From Betaproteobacteria bacterium (GTDB lineage: Bacteria > Pseudomonadota > Gammaproteobacteria > Burkholderiales > SG8-41), in NCBI GenBank assembly GCA_023266245.1, contig JAHFRO010000030.1, positions 12,119-25,623 on the forward strand: 13,505 nucleotides of DNA, in the 5' to 3' direction. Both the position numbers and the translations under genes were made by a program. The notes below the pieces were generated by a model that saw only the letters and a program-made list of their open reading frames with translations, was not told where the DNA came from and did no database searches. Below are positions 1 through 6,292 of this stretch, in pieces. Numbering within the stretch: the first letter of the stretch is position 1; each line of letters opens with the position of its first letter.

Positions 1-147
1 CGCCAATCCGAGCGCGAACGCCAGCCACTCGCTGTAGAACGCGGTGAGAGGAAAGCGATGGTAGGGCTGCAGGAACGGCAGTACCCACGCCAGCCCGATG
101 AAGATGAGGCTCGCGTGCGGCGGGGAGAACTTGCCGGCGGCCGGCAT
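1..147 (-). CDS. PglL/O-antigen-ligase-like membrane protein, N-terminal 49 residues (runs off the window)
   Basis: Reading leftwards from an ATG at 147, an open frame runs to the window edge for exactly 49 codons. It begins MPAAGKFSPPHASLIFIGLA and continues with a hydrophobic stretch (about residues 13-27), then QPYHRFPLTAFYSEWLAFAL. A first membrane helix followed by a proline and histidine-rich loop and FYSEWLA is what I associate with the N-terminus of PglL-type O-oligosaccharyltransferases and Wzy/WaaL ligases. These polytopic inner-membrane proteins move lipid-linked glycans to pilin or lipid A on the periplasmic side. No in-frame start lies upstream of 147 before the arsR stop, and no clear Shine-Dalgarno precedes the ATG. 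It lies 46 bp downstream of arsR on the same strand, so it may be co-transcribed. The family call is inferred from a short fragment. Confidence 0.6.
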   Translation of the reverse strand, partial: MPAAGKFSPPHASLIFIGLAWVLPFLQPYHRFPLTAFYSEWLAFALGLA

Positions 148-193
148 CAGGCAGGAGCAGCGCGCAGTGATCGCGCCGTTTGCCGCGCCGGCA

Positions 194-523
194 CTATTTT
201 GTTGACATACCGCAAAACACCTCGCGCATCATGCCGATCAGCGTCAGCGTGCGCTCGTCTCCCACGCGATAGTAGACGCGGTTGGCGTCCTTGCGGGTGC
301 GCAGCACGCCTTTTTCACGTAGTATCGCCAGGTGCTGGGAGATGTTGCTCTGCGAGGTGCCGACGCATTCGACGATGTCCTGCACGCTCACTTCCTGGTT
401 GCCGAGCACGCACAGAATCTTGAGCCGCAGCGGATGGGCCATGGCCTTGAGCGCGCGAGAGGCCTGTTCGATGTGCTCTTCCTGGTCTATCAGCGCAGCG
501 CGCAGCCCGTGAGTATCGGCCAT
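194..523 (-). CDS. ArsR-family repressor with SqrR/BigR-like cysteine pair
   Basis: This 109-residue protein has the ArsR/SmtB winged-helix layout. A helix with ALKAMAHPLRLKILCVL spans residues 24-40, the recognition helix region is TSQSNISQHLAILREKG (56-72), and the wing is RKDANRVYYRV (77-87). The metal-binding ELCVCDL motif of ArsR is absent. Cysteines lie at 38, 53 and 104. Cys38 and Cys104 are 66 residues apart and sit in LKILC and MREVFC contexts. In SqrR (Cys41/Cys107) and BigR (Cys42/Cys108), the known persulfide-responsive repressors, the reactive pair has the same 66-residue spacing. I infer a sulfane-sulfur or thiol-redox sensor that binds DNA when reduced. It is divergent from gpmI, with an AT-rich palindrome between them, and the ligase-like gene follows it. 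The ligand is not proven by sequence. Confidence 0.85.
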   Translation of the reverse strand: MADTHGLRAALIDQEEHIEQASRALKAMAHPLRLKILCVLGNQEVSVQDIVECVGTSQSNISQHLAILREKGVLRTRKDANRVYYRVGDERTLTLIGMMREVFCGMSTK

Positions 524-556
524 GGCAGGTTTCCGGTTGATCTGGCTTAATCAGAA

Positions 557-571
557 TATACTAAAATTATA
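557..571. promoter_or_regulatory. Divergent arsR/gpmI promoter with AT-rich palindrome
   Basis: The 84-bp gap between arsR and gpmI contains TATACT-AAA-ATTATA, an imperfect palindrome in otherwise GC-rich DNA. Read on plus, TATACT (557-562) is a good -10 for gpmI, about 46 bp before its ATG. Read on minus, 571-566 is a perfect TATAAT, about 43 bp before the arsR start. A -35 element is not convincing on either strand. The palindrome covering both -10 elements is a natural operator position for the ArsR-family protein. Operator function is inferred. Confidence 0.55.
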
Positions 572-607
572 CGGGGGCCGACGCCGCCATAAAAAATAAA
601 TAAAATC

Positions 608-2146
608 ATGAAGGTAACACCGGTTCTGCTGATCATACTCGACGGTTTCGGGCACCGCGAGGAATGCGATTTCAACGCCATCTGCCAGGCGCGCAAGCCG
701 CACTGGGATTTCCTGTGCTCGACCTATCCGTACACCACCATCGATGCCTCTGAGAAATGGGTGGGGCTGCCCAAGGAGCAGATGGGCAACTCGGAAGTGG
801 GCCACATGAATATCGGCGCCGGGCGCGTGGTGTACCAGGACTACACCAGGATCGAGAATGCAATCGAGACCGGCGAATTTTTCAGGAATCCGGTGCTCGG
901 AACAGCGGTCGATACCGCGCGCAGCGCGGGCCGCGCGCTGCACATTCTCGGCCTGCTCTCACCGGGCGGCGTGCACAGCCACGAGTCGCAGATCCACGCC
1001 ATGCTCGAGATGGCGGCGCGCGGCGGCGTGAAGAACGTGATGGTGCACGCCTTCCTCGACGGGCGCGACACCCCGCCCAAGAGCGCGGAGGCTTCGCTCG
1101 CCGCCACGCAGCAGAAGTGCCGGCAGCTCAAGACCGGTCGCATCGTCTCGATCTGCGGCCGCTACTACGGCATGGACCGCGACCAGCGTTGGGAACGCGT
1201 CAAGCCCGCCTACGATCTCATCACCCAGGGCAAGGCCGGGTTCCGGGCCGCCACCGCGGTGGAGGGACTCCATGCCGCCTACGCGCGCGGCGAGACCGAC
1301 GAGTTCGTGAAAGCCACCGTGATCGGGACCCCGGACCCCGCCGCGCGCATGAACGACGGCGATGCGGTGGTGTTCATGAACTTCCGGGCGGATCGCGCGC
1401 GGCAGTTGACGCGCGCTCTGACCGATCCCGATTTCAAGGGCTTCGCGCGCGAACGCGTTCCCCGGCCCGGGTATTACTGCACGCTCACCAGCTACGGCGA
1501 GGATTTTGCCCATATCCCGGCGGCGTTCCCGCCGCAGAGCATCGACAACGGCTTCGGCGAGTACCTCTCCAGGCAGAGGCTGAAGCAGTTGCGCATCGCC
1601 GAAACCGAGAAGTACGCGCACGTTACCTACTTCTTCAACGGCGGAGTCGAAACGCCGTATCCCGGCGAGGACCGCGTCCTGGTGCCTTCGCCCAAGGTCG
1701 CGACCTACGACCTGAAGCCCGAGATGAGCGCCTACGAAGTCACCGACAAATTGGTGGAAGCGATCAAGAGCCGCAAGTACGACGCCATCATCTGCAACTT
1801 CGCCAACGGCGACATGGTCGGCCATACCGGCAACCTCGCGGCGGCCACCCGCGCCGTCGAAGTGCTCGATGAGTGCGTCGGGCGTGCGGTCGCGGCGATG
1901 CGGGAGATCGGCGGCGAAGTGCTGATCACCGCGGACCACGGCAACGCCGAGACCATGCTCGATCCGGCGACCAGGCAGGCGCACACCGCGCATACGCTCA
2001 ACCTCGTGCCGCTGCTCTACATCGGTCGCAAGGCCAGGATCGCGGAACGCGGCGCGCTGCGGGATGTGGCGCCCACCCTGCTCACCATGATGGGTTTGCC
2101 GCAGCCCCCGCAGATGACTGGCAAGTCGCTCATCCGCTTCACGTGA
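608..2146 (+). CDS. gpmI: 2,3-bisphosphoglycerate-independent phosphoglycerate mutase
   Basis: This 512-residue cytosolic metalloenzyme interconverts 3- and 2-phosphoglycerate in glycolysis and gluconeogenesis. It belongs to the alkaline phosphatase superfamily and normally needs Mn2+. The N-terminus holds the metal ligand Asp12 in LDGFGHRE and the phosphorylated Ser62 in QMGNSEVGHMNIGAGR, the same numbers as in the well-studied Bacillus-type enzymes. The phosphotransferase insert has GRYYGMDRDQRWER. The C-terminal metal site is ITADHGNAETM (Asp443, His444), followed by HTAHTLNLVPLLYIG. Length and both ends match the family, so the ATG at 608 is secure. Yet the bases before it are AT-rich (aaaaaataaataaaatc) with no Shine-Dalgarno, which suggests initiation on an unstructured leader. 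Its stop overlaps the GTG start of envC, so the two are probably translationally coupled. Control by the divergent ArsR protein is possible. Confidence 0.97.
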   Translation: MKVTPVLLIILDGFGHREECDFNAICQARKPHWDFLCSTYPYTTIDASEKWVGLPKEQMGNSEVGHMNIGAGRVVYQDYTRIENAIETGEFFRNPVLGTAVDTARSAGRALHILGLLSPGGVHSHESQIHAMLEMAARGGVKNVMVHAFLDGRDTPPKSAEASLAATQQKCRQLKTGRIVSICGRYYGMDRDQRWERVKPAYDLITQGKAGFRAATAVEGLHAAYARGETDEFVKATVIGTPDPAARMNDGDAVVFMNFRADRARQLTRALTDPDFKGFARERVPRPGYYCTLTSYGEDFAHIPAAFPPQSIDNGFGEYLSRQRLKQLRIAETEKYAHVTYFFNGGVETPYPGEDRVLVPSPKVATYDLKPEMSAYEVTDKLVEAIKSRKYDAIICNFANGDMVGHTGNLAAATRAVEVLDECVGRAVAAMREIGGEVLITADHGNAETMLDPATRQAHTAHTLNLVPLLYIGRKARIAERGALRDVAPTLLTMMGLPQPPQMTGKSLIRFT

Positions 2147-3327
2147 GCGTCCGCGCCGCCGGCATTCTCCTCATCCTGCTCCTCGCGAGCCCGGACGCGG
2201 CGCCGGCCGGCAGCGCGCCCGGCGCGAAGGAAAAAGAGCTGCGCGAGCTGCGCGGCCGGATCGAGGCGCTGCAGAAACGGCTCGCCGATGCCGAGGAATC
2301 GAAGAACGAAGCGGCGGATGTCCTCAAGGAATCGGAGCGCGCAATTTCGGATGCCAACCGCACGCTGCGCGAGCTCGGGCAGCAGTCGCGCGAAATCAGC
2401 CAGCGGCTGACGGAACTGTGTGCCGAATCACGCCGGCACGAGGAGGCATTGAAGGCGCAGCAGGTGCTGCTCGCGCGCCTGCTCTACCAGCAGTACCTCG
2501 GCGGACAGACCGAGCCGTTGAAGCTCCTGCTCAATCGCGAGGATCCCGGCCAGATTGCGCGCCACATGCACTACTTCGGCTACATCTCCCGCGCGCGCGC
2601 CGAGCTGATCGCGGAGCTGCGTACGAGCCTCACCCGGCTCAAACAGCTCGCACAGGAGACGGAAGAGAAGGCGGCGGAACTCGCCACCGTCACCGCCGGC
2701 CAGCACGCCCAGCGCCAGCGGCTTGAGCGTGAGAAGCGCGCGCGCAGCCAGGTGCTCACCAAGATCTCGCGCGATATCCAGCGCCAGCGCCGCGAAATCA
2801 GCACGCTCCGGCGTGACGAGAACCGGCTGGCGCGGCTGGTGGAGAGCCTCTCGCGGCTGGTCGCGCGCGGCAGGCCCGCGCCGCGGCTGCGCAACGAACG
2901 CGTGCCGGACGCCTCCGGCGACGGCAGTCCTTTCCAGGCGCTGAAAGGCAGGCTGAATTTGCCGGTCCGCGGGGAACTCGCCAGCCGATTTGGCAGTCCA
3001 CGTTCTGACGGCGGGGTGGTCTGGAAGGGGCTGTTCATCGCCACCAGGGCGGGCGAAGAAGTACGGGCGGTGGCCGCCGGGCGCGTGGTGTTCGCTGACT
3101 GGTTGCGCGGCTTCGGCAACCTGCTCATCATCGATCACGGCGATGCCTACATGAGCCTCTACGGCAACAACGAAACCCTCTACAAGCAGGTCGGCGACCC
3201 GATCCGCAGCGGCGAGACCATAGCTACGGTGGGGAATAGCGGCGGCAATGCCGATTCAGGTTTATACTTTGAACTGCGGCATCAGGGTAAGCCGCTAGAC
3301 CCGCTGAGCTGGGTGGATGTCAGGTGA
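2143..3327 (+). CDS. envC: EnvC-like murein hydrolase activator (coiled coil plus degenerate LytM/M23 domain)
   Basis: The start is the GTG at 2143, overlapping the gpmI stop (GTGA). It gives 394 residues beginning with a signal peptide (SVRAAGILLILLLASPDAAPA). Residues about 26-260 are a charged heptad-rich coiled coil, as in EnvC, which docks with FtsEX at the division septum. Residues 271-394 form a LytM/peptidase M23 fold. The zinc site is broken: VVWKGLFIA replaces the HxGxD metal motif, YGNNETL replaces the HxH-containing YxHL segment, and GLYFELRH has Tyr where LHFE has His. So this is an activator of amidases (AmiA/B/C type), not a hydrolase, as known for EnvC. A longer open frame extends upstream inside gpmI and is a shadow. 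Its stop codon falls in the first unit of a 7-bp tandem repeat. Confidence 0.9.
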   Translation: MSVRAAGILLILLLASPDAAPAGSAPGAKEKELRELRGRIEALQKRLADAEESKNEAADVLKESERAISDANRTLRELGQQSREISQRLTELCAESRRHEEALKAQQVLLARLLYQQYLGGQTEPLKLLLNREDPGQIARHMHYFGYISRARAELIAELRTSLTRLKQLAQETEEKAAELATVTAGQHAQRQRLEREKRARSQVLTKISRDIQRQRREISTLRRDENRLARLVESLSRLVARGRPAPRLRNERVPDASGDGSPFQALKGRLNLPVRGELASRFGSPRSDGGVVWKGLFIATRAGEEVRAVAAGRVVFADWLRGFGNLLIIDHGDAYMSLYGNNETLYKQVGDPIRSGETIATVGNSGGNADSGLYFELRHQGKPLDPLSWVDVR

Positions 3328-3344
3328 ATAGTGAATGGTGAATC
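3324..3344 (+). repeat. Three tandem 7-bp units GTGAATR/C overlapping the envC stop
   Basis: GTGAATA, GTGAATG and GTGAATC lie end to end, and the envC TGA (3325-3327) is inside the first. They are near-complementary to the GACTCAC triplet at 3383-3403, so the two arrays form imperfect arms around the terminator at 3360-3381. Confidence 0.8.
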
Positions 3345-3359
3345 GTAACAGCCGCTTAG

Positions 3360-3381
3360 AGCCCGGCTGACCGGGCTTTTT
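3360..3381 (+). terminator. Intrinsic terminator after envC
   Basis: Arms AGCCCGG and CCGGGCT form a 7-bp perfect stem around a CTGA loop, followed by a run of T. It lies 33 bp after the envC stop and ends 41 bp before the ctpA start. Confidence 0.9.
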
Positions 3382-3382
3382 C

Positions 3383-3403
3383 GACTCACGACTCACGACT
3401 CAC
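3383..3403 (+). repeat. Three tandem 7-bp units GACTCAC
   Basis: Three identical GACTCAC units stand directly after the terminator T-run and before the ctpA Shine-Dalgarno. The complement is GTGAGTC, one base from the GTGAATC unit upstream. Confidence 0.85.
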
Positions 3404-3422
3404 GGCTATTCAGGAGTTGGCA

Positions 3423-4838
3423 ATGCGTAACAAGCTGCACCAAATCGGGTTGGTCGCCATCGGCGTGCTGATCGGCGTGCTGGTGAGCCTCAATTTTTCG
3501 GCGGTGGCGCAGAAGGAGGCGACGACCGCGCCGCTGCCAATCGAGGAGCTGCGCGCGTTCACCGAAGTGTTCGGCCGGGTCAAGAGCGACTACGTCGAGC
3601 CGGTGGACGACAAGAAGCTCATCACCGAAGCCATCAACGGGATGCTGACCGGGCTCGATCCTCACTCCGCCTATCTCGACCAGGAGGCGTTCAAGGAACT
3701 GCAGGTGGGCACCCAAGGCGAGTTCGGGGGGCTCGGCATCGAGGTCGGCATGGAGGACGGCTTCGTCAAGGTGGTGGCGCCGATCGACGATTCACCCGCG
3801 TTCCGCGCCGGCATCAAGTCAGGCGACCTGATCGTCAAGCTCGACGAAACCTCAGTGAAGGGCATGACGCTGAACGAAGCCGTGAAGCGCATGCGCGGCA
3901 AGCCCAATACGCAGATCACGCTCACCATCGTGCGCAAGGGCGAGACGAAGCCGATCGTGGTGACGCTCACGCGCTCCATCATCAAGATCCAGAGCGTCAA
4001 GTCCAAGCTGCTCGAGCCCGGTTACGCCTATTTCCGCGTGACCCAGTTCCAGGAGCACACCGGCGAGACCCTGGCGCGCGCGGTCGAGAAGCACTTCAAG
4101 GAAAACCAGGGCCCGATGAAGGGCATCGTGCTCGACTTGCGCAACGATCCCGGTGGATTGCTTAACGGCGCGGTGGCGGTTTCCGCCGCGTTCCTGCCGC
4201 CCGGCGCGCTGGTGGTATACACCGACGGCCGCACCGAGGACTCAAAGATGAAGCTCAACGCGAGCCCCGAACACTATCTGCGCGGCCGCATGAAGGAGGA
4301 CTACGTCCGCAAGCTGCCGCAAGAGGTGAAGACGGTGCCGATGGTGGTGCTGGTGAACGGCGGCTCGGCCTCGGCTTCCGAGATCGTTGCGGGCGCGCTG
4401 CAGGACCACAAGCGCGCGGTGATCATGGGCCAGCAGACTTTCGGCAAGGGGTCGGTGCAGACCATCCTGCCGCTCGGCAACAACACCGCGATCAAGCTCA
4501 CCACGGCGCGTTACTACACGCCCAACGGGCGCTCGATCCAGGCCAAGGGCATCACGCCCGACATTCCGCTCGACGACGGCTCAACCGACAGGACCGCCGC
4601 GCTCAAGCTGCGCGAAGCCGACCTCACCAAACACCTCACCGACAACAACAAGGAGGAGCAGGCCAAGGCAGCGGCGGTGGCCAAGCAGTACAGCTTTGCG
4701 CCCACACCGCGCCCGAAGGACATCGATGAGAAGCTGCTCAAGCCCGAACCCGGCGAGATCGTGTCCAAGCACGATTACGAGCTCAACCAGGCGGTCGCTT
4801 TCCTGAAGAGCCGCAGCAACGTCAAGGTGGCGAACTGA
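3423..4838 (+). CDS. ctpA: Carboxy-terminal processing protease (S41 family, CtpA/Prc type)
   Basis: This 471-residue periplasmic serine protease trims the C-termini of envelope proteins. In Gram-negatives, relatives control peptidoglycan endopeptidases through an adaptor lipoprotein. Residues 7-23 are a hydrophobic signal or membrane anchor ending near SAVAQ. A PDZ domain covers about 98-172 (GLGIEVGMEDGFVKVV to TLTIVRKG). The S41 catalytic region has NGGSASASEIVAG, with the nucleophile most likely Ser317, and TFGKGSVQTI, with Lys342. The 25-residue spacing equals that of E. coli Prc Ser430/Lys455. The start is the ATG at 3423, with AGGAG at 3412-3416 and a 6-base spacer; a TTG six bases upstream is in frame but lacks a separate ribosome site. 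It lies between two terminators with no clear promoter of its own, so it may depend on read-through. Confidence 0.95.
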   Translation: MRNKLHQIGLVAIGVLIGVLVSLNFSAVAQKEATTAPLPIEELRAFTEVFGRVKSDYVEPVDDKKLITEAINGMLTGLDPHSAYLDQEAFKELQVGTQGEFGGLGIEVGMEDGFVKVVAPIDDSPAFRAGIKSGDLIVKLDETSVKGMTLNEAVKRMRGKPNTQITLTIVRKGETKPIVVTLTRSIIKIQSVKSKLLEPGYAYFRVTQFQEHTGETLARAVEKHFKENQGPMKGIVLDLRNDPGGLLNGAVAVSAAFLPPGALVVYTDGRTEDSKMKLNASPEHYLRGRMKEDYVRKLPQEVKTVPMVVLVNGGSASASEIVAGALQDHKRAVIMGQQTFGKGSVQTILPLGNNTAIKLTTARYYTPNGRSIQAKGITPDIPLDDGSTDRTAALKLREADLTKHLTDNNKEEQAKAAAVAKQYSFAPTPRPKDIDEKLLKPEPGEIVSKHDYELNQAVAFLKSRSNVKVAN

Positions 4839-4867
4839 CGGCCGGCGCAATCCTGATCTCGGCAAAC

Positions 4868-4896
4868 AACGCCCGGTGCCGGCCGGGCGTTTTGTT
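4868..4896 (+). terminator. Intrinsic terminator after ctpA
   Basis: Arms AACGCCCGG and CCGGGCGTT form a 9-bp perfect stem around TGCCGG, followed by a T-rich tail (TTGTTG). It starts 30 bp after the ctpA stop. Confidence 0.9.
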
Positions 4897-4940
4897 GTAC
4901 ACTGATTCAACGCAGTATTCAACGGACGCCTCGCGCGAGT

Positions 4941-5004
4941 AAGGCGTGAGGCAAATTCTCCCGGCTTTTTCTCCTCACTCCTCACTTCTCACTCCTCACG
5001 CCTT
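4941..5004 (+). repeat. Inverted-repeat element with four 7-bp units, ending at the moeB start codon
   Basis: AAGGCGTGAGG (4941-4951) is perfectly complementary to CCTCACGCCTT (4994-5004). Between them lie a C/T-rich stretch and four exact 7-bp units, TCCTCAC, TCCTCAC, TTCTCAC and TCCTCAC (4972-4999). The right arm ends at the base before the ATG. The junction CGGCTTTTTC before the units resembles the GGGCTTTTTC before the units at 3383. Confidence 0.8.
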
Positions 5005-5793
5005 ATGGACGATCAGCAGCTACTGCGTTACAGCCGCCACATCCTGCTGCCGCAGATCGGCGTCGAGGGACAGGAAAAGCTGCTCGGCGCGCGCGCGCTG
5101 GTCATCGGCGCGGGAGGGCTGGGTTCGCCCATCGCGCTCTACCTCGCTTCCGCCGGGGTGGGGAAAATCACGCTCTGCGACAGCGATGATGTCGACCTCA
5201 CCAATCTGCAGCGGCAGATCGTGCATCGCATCGATTCGATCGGCAGGAAAAAGGCCGATTCGGCGCGCGCCACGCTCGCCGCAATCAATCCCGAGGTCGA
5301 GGTCGCGGCGGTGGCGGAGCGGGTGGACGAGAAGCGCCTCGAAACGCTGGGCGCCCAGCACGACGTCGTAGTCGACGGCAGCGACAACTTCGCCACCCGG
5401 CACGCGGTGAACCGCGTGTGCGTGCGACTGAAGAAGCCGCTGGTGTCAGGCGCGGCGGTGCGCTTCGACGGACAGGTCGCGGTATTCGATCTGCGCGCGG
5501 CGGACTCCCCGTGCTACGCGTGCCTGTTTCCGGAGCACGGCGAAAGCGAAGACGTGCGCTGCGCGGTGATGGGCGTGTTTGCGCCGCTGACCGGCATCGT
5601 GGGGTCGATCCAGGCGGCGGAGGCGCTGAAGCTGCTCACCGGAGCCGGCGAGACCCTGGTGGGCAGGCTGTTGCTGCTGGACGCGCTGACGATGCAGGTG
5701 CGCGTCATCAAACTTGCCAAGGACCCGGGTTGCGCGGTTTGCGGGACGCGCTCGGCGCGGGATGCCCACGCGAGCGCCACGACGGCGCGCTAG
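5005..5793 (+). CDS. moeB: HesA/MoeB/ThiF-family adenylyltransferase (E1-like), probably MoeB
   Basis: This 262-residue cytosolic enzyme should adenylate the C-terminal Gly-Gly of a sulfur-carrier protein, either MoaD in molybdopterin synthesis or ThiS in thiamine synthesis. The opening DDQQLLRYSRHILLPQIG is typical. IGAGGLGSPIALYLASAGVG is the nucleotide-binding loop, and DSDDVDLTNLQRQI follows. Two CxxC pairs (Cys170/173 in CYACLFP and Cys243/246 in CAVCG) form the structural zinc site. Cys186, in VRCAVMGVFAPLTG, is at the position of the ThiF acceptor cysteine. Sequence alone does not separate MoeB from ThiF, and one protein may serve both; no moa or thi gene is adjacent. No Shine-Dalgarno precedes the ATG, since a C/T-rich repeat arm abuts it. 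The gene ends tail-to-tail with its minus-strand neighbour, the two stops sharing CTAG. Confidence 0.9.
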   Translation: MDDQQLLRYSRHILLPQIGVEGQEKLLGARALVIGAGGLGSPIALYLASAGVGKITLCDSDDVDLTNLQRQIVHRIDSIGRKKADSARATLAAINPEVEVAAVAERVDEKRLETLGAQHDVVVDGSDNFATRHAVNRVCVRLKKPLVSGAAVRFDGQVAVFDLRAADSPCYACLFPEHGESEDVRCAVMGVFAPLTGIVGSIQAAEALKLLTGAGETLVGRLLLLDALTMQVRVIKLAKDPGCAVCGTRSARDAHASATTAR

Positions 5794-6143
5794 ACGATAT
5801 CCAGGGACGGCGTGTCGGCCGCCGGAGCGGCGGGAGCCGCGGGCGCGGCAGGAGCGGCCGCCGCTGGAGGCCGGCCGCTGAGCAGCGCTTCGAGGTCGCG
5901 CGCGATCTGCTCGACGTTGGGGCCGGCACGGCCCAGGCATTGCATCAGCACGCGCGCCGGCAACTCCTGCAGCGTGAGCGGCCGGGTAGTGACGCGTATC
6001 CTCGCCGCATTGTCGAGCGCCGGGGCAAGATGAGAGCTCTTGAACCCTGCCTTCAGGCTTTCCGATGCGTCCACGATCGCCTGCTGCGTGCGGGCGATGC
6101 CAACCAGCAGTTCAGCGAGCTGTTGTGTTGTGATATTCGCCAT
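5790..6143 (-). CDS. Conserved-looking small protein with Ala/Pro tail, function unknown
   Basis: I do not recognise this 117-residue protein. Residues 1-85 look soluble and helical (MANITTQQLAELLVGIARTQ, then DNAARIRVTTRPLTLQEL and NVEQIARDLEALLSG). Residues about 90-108 are an Ala-Ala-Pro repeat, a flexible tail, ending in DTPSLDIV. No signal peptide, membrane helix or cysteine cluster is seen; one Cys lies at about 69. The tail resembles linkers of phasins and similar proteins, but the head does not let me call one. A good ribosome site (AAGGGGAA) lies about 6 bases upstream of the ATG, which supports a real gene. Its stop shares CTAG with the moeB stop. It is 149 bp downstream of slmA on the same strand, separated by a repeat element. 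Confidence 0.75.
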   Translation of the reverse strand: MANITTQQLAELLVGIARTQQAIVDASESLKAGFKSSHLAPALDNAARIRVTTRPLTLQELPARVLMQCLGRAGPNVEQIARDLEALLSGRPPAAAAPAAPAAPAAPAADTPSLDIV

Positions 6144-6180
6144 CGCCGTTCCCCTTTCTTCCGAGTAATTGTGCCCGGTG

Positions 6181-6245
6181 GCTGCCGCGCTCCGGCGGCG
6201 GCCTCCGAACGGTCATCACAAATAACGAGACATCGCGTCGGCCGC
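6181..6245 (-). repeat. Interspersed repeat, second module (copy A)
   Basis: Read on minus, GCGGCCGACGCGATG (6245-6231), a 25-base spacer and GAGGCCGC (6205-6198) are followed by CGCCGGAGCGCGG. The same order occurs at 11024-11094, 11272-11321 and, in a diverged form, at 12217-12262. The GCGGCC and GGCCGC ends are complementary. The element lies between slmA and the downstream small gene. Confidence 0.75.
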
Positions 6246-6247
6246 CC

Positions 6248-6292
6248 GCGCCCCGCTCCGCACCACGCTGCGCGAGACCGAGAGCGGGGCGC
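6248..6292. repeat. 11-bp perfect inverted repeat just after the slmA stop
   Basis: GCGCCCCGCTC (6248-6258) and GAGCGGGGCGC (6282-6292) pair perfectly around a 23-base loop. The stem touches the last base of the slmA stop codon. There is no T-run, so it looks more like an mRNA 3'-end stabiliser or part of the repeat than an intrinsic terminator. Confidence 0.7.

Noticed and set aside
757..1872. Long open frame inside gpmI on plus, and 959-1993 on minus
   Set aside because: Both are Arg/Gly/Ala-rich out-of-frame readings of a gene with complete catalytic motifs, common in GC-rich DNA.
1873..2142. N-terminal extension of the envC frame into gpmI
   Set aside because: The extension is a shadow of gpmI. 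The GTG at 2143 gives a signal peptide right away and a normal family length.
3324..5004. Heptamer arrays as a CRISPR array
   Set aside because: The units are 7 bp, contiguous and without spacers.
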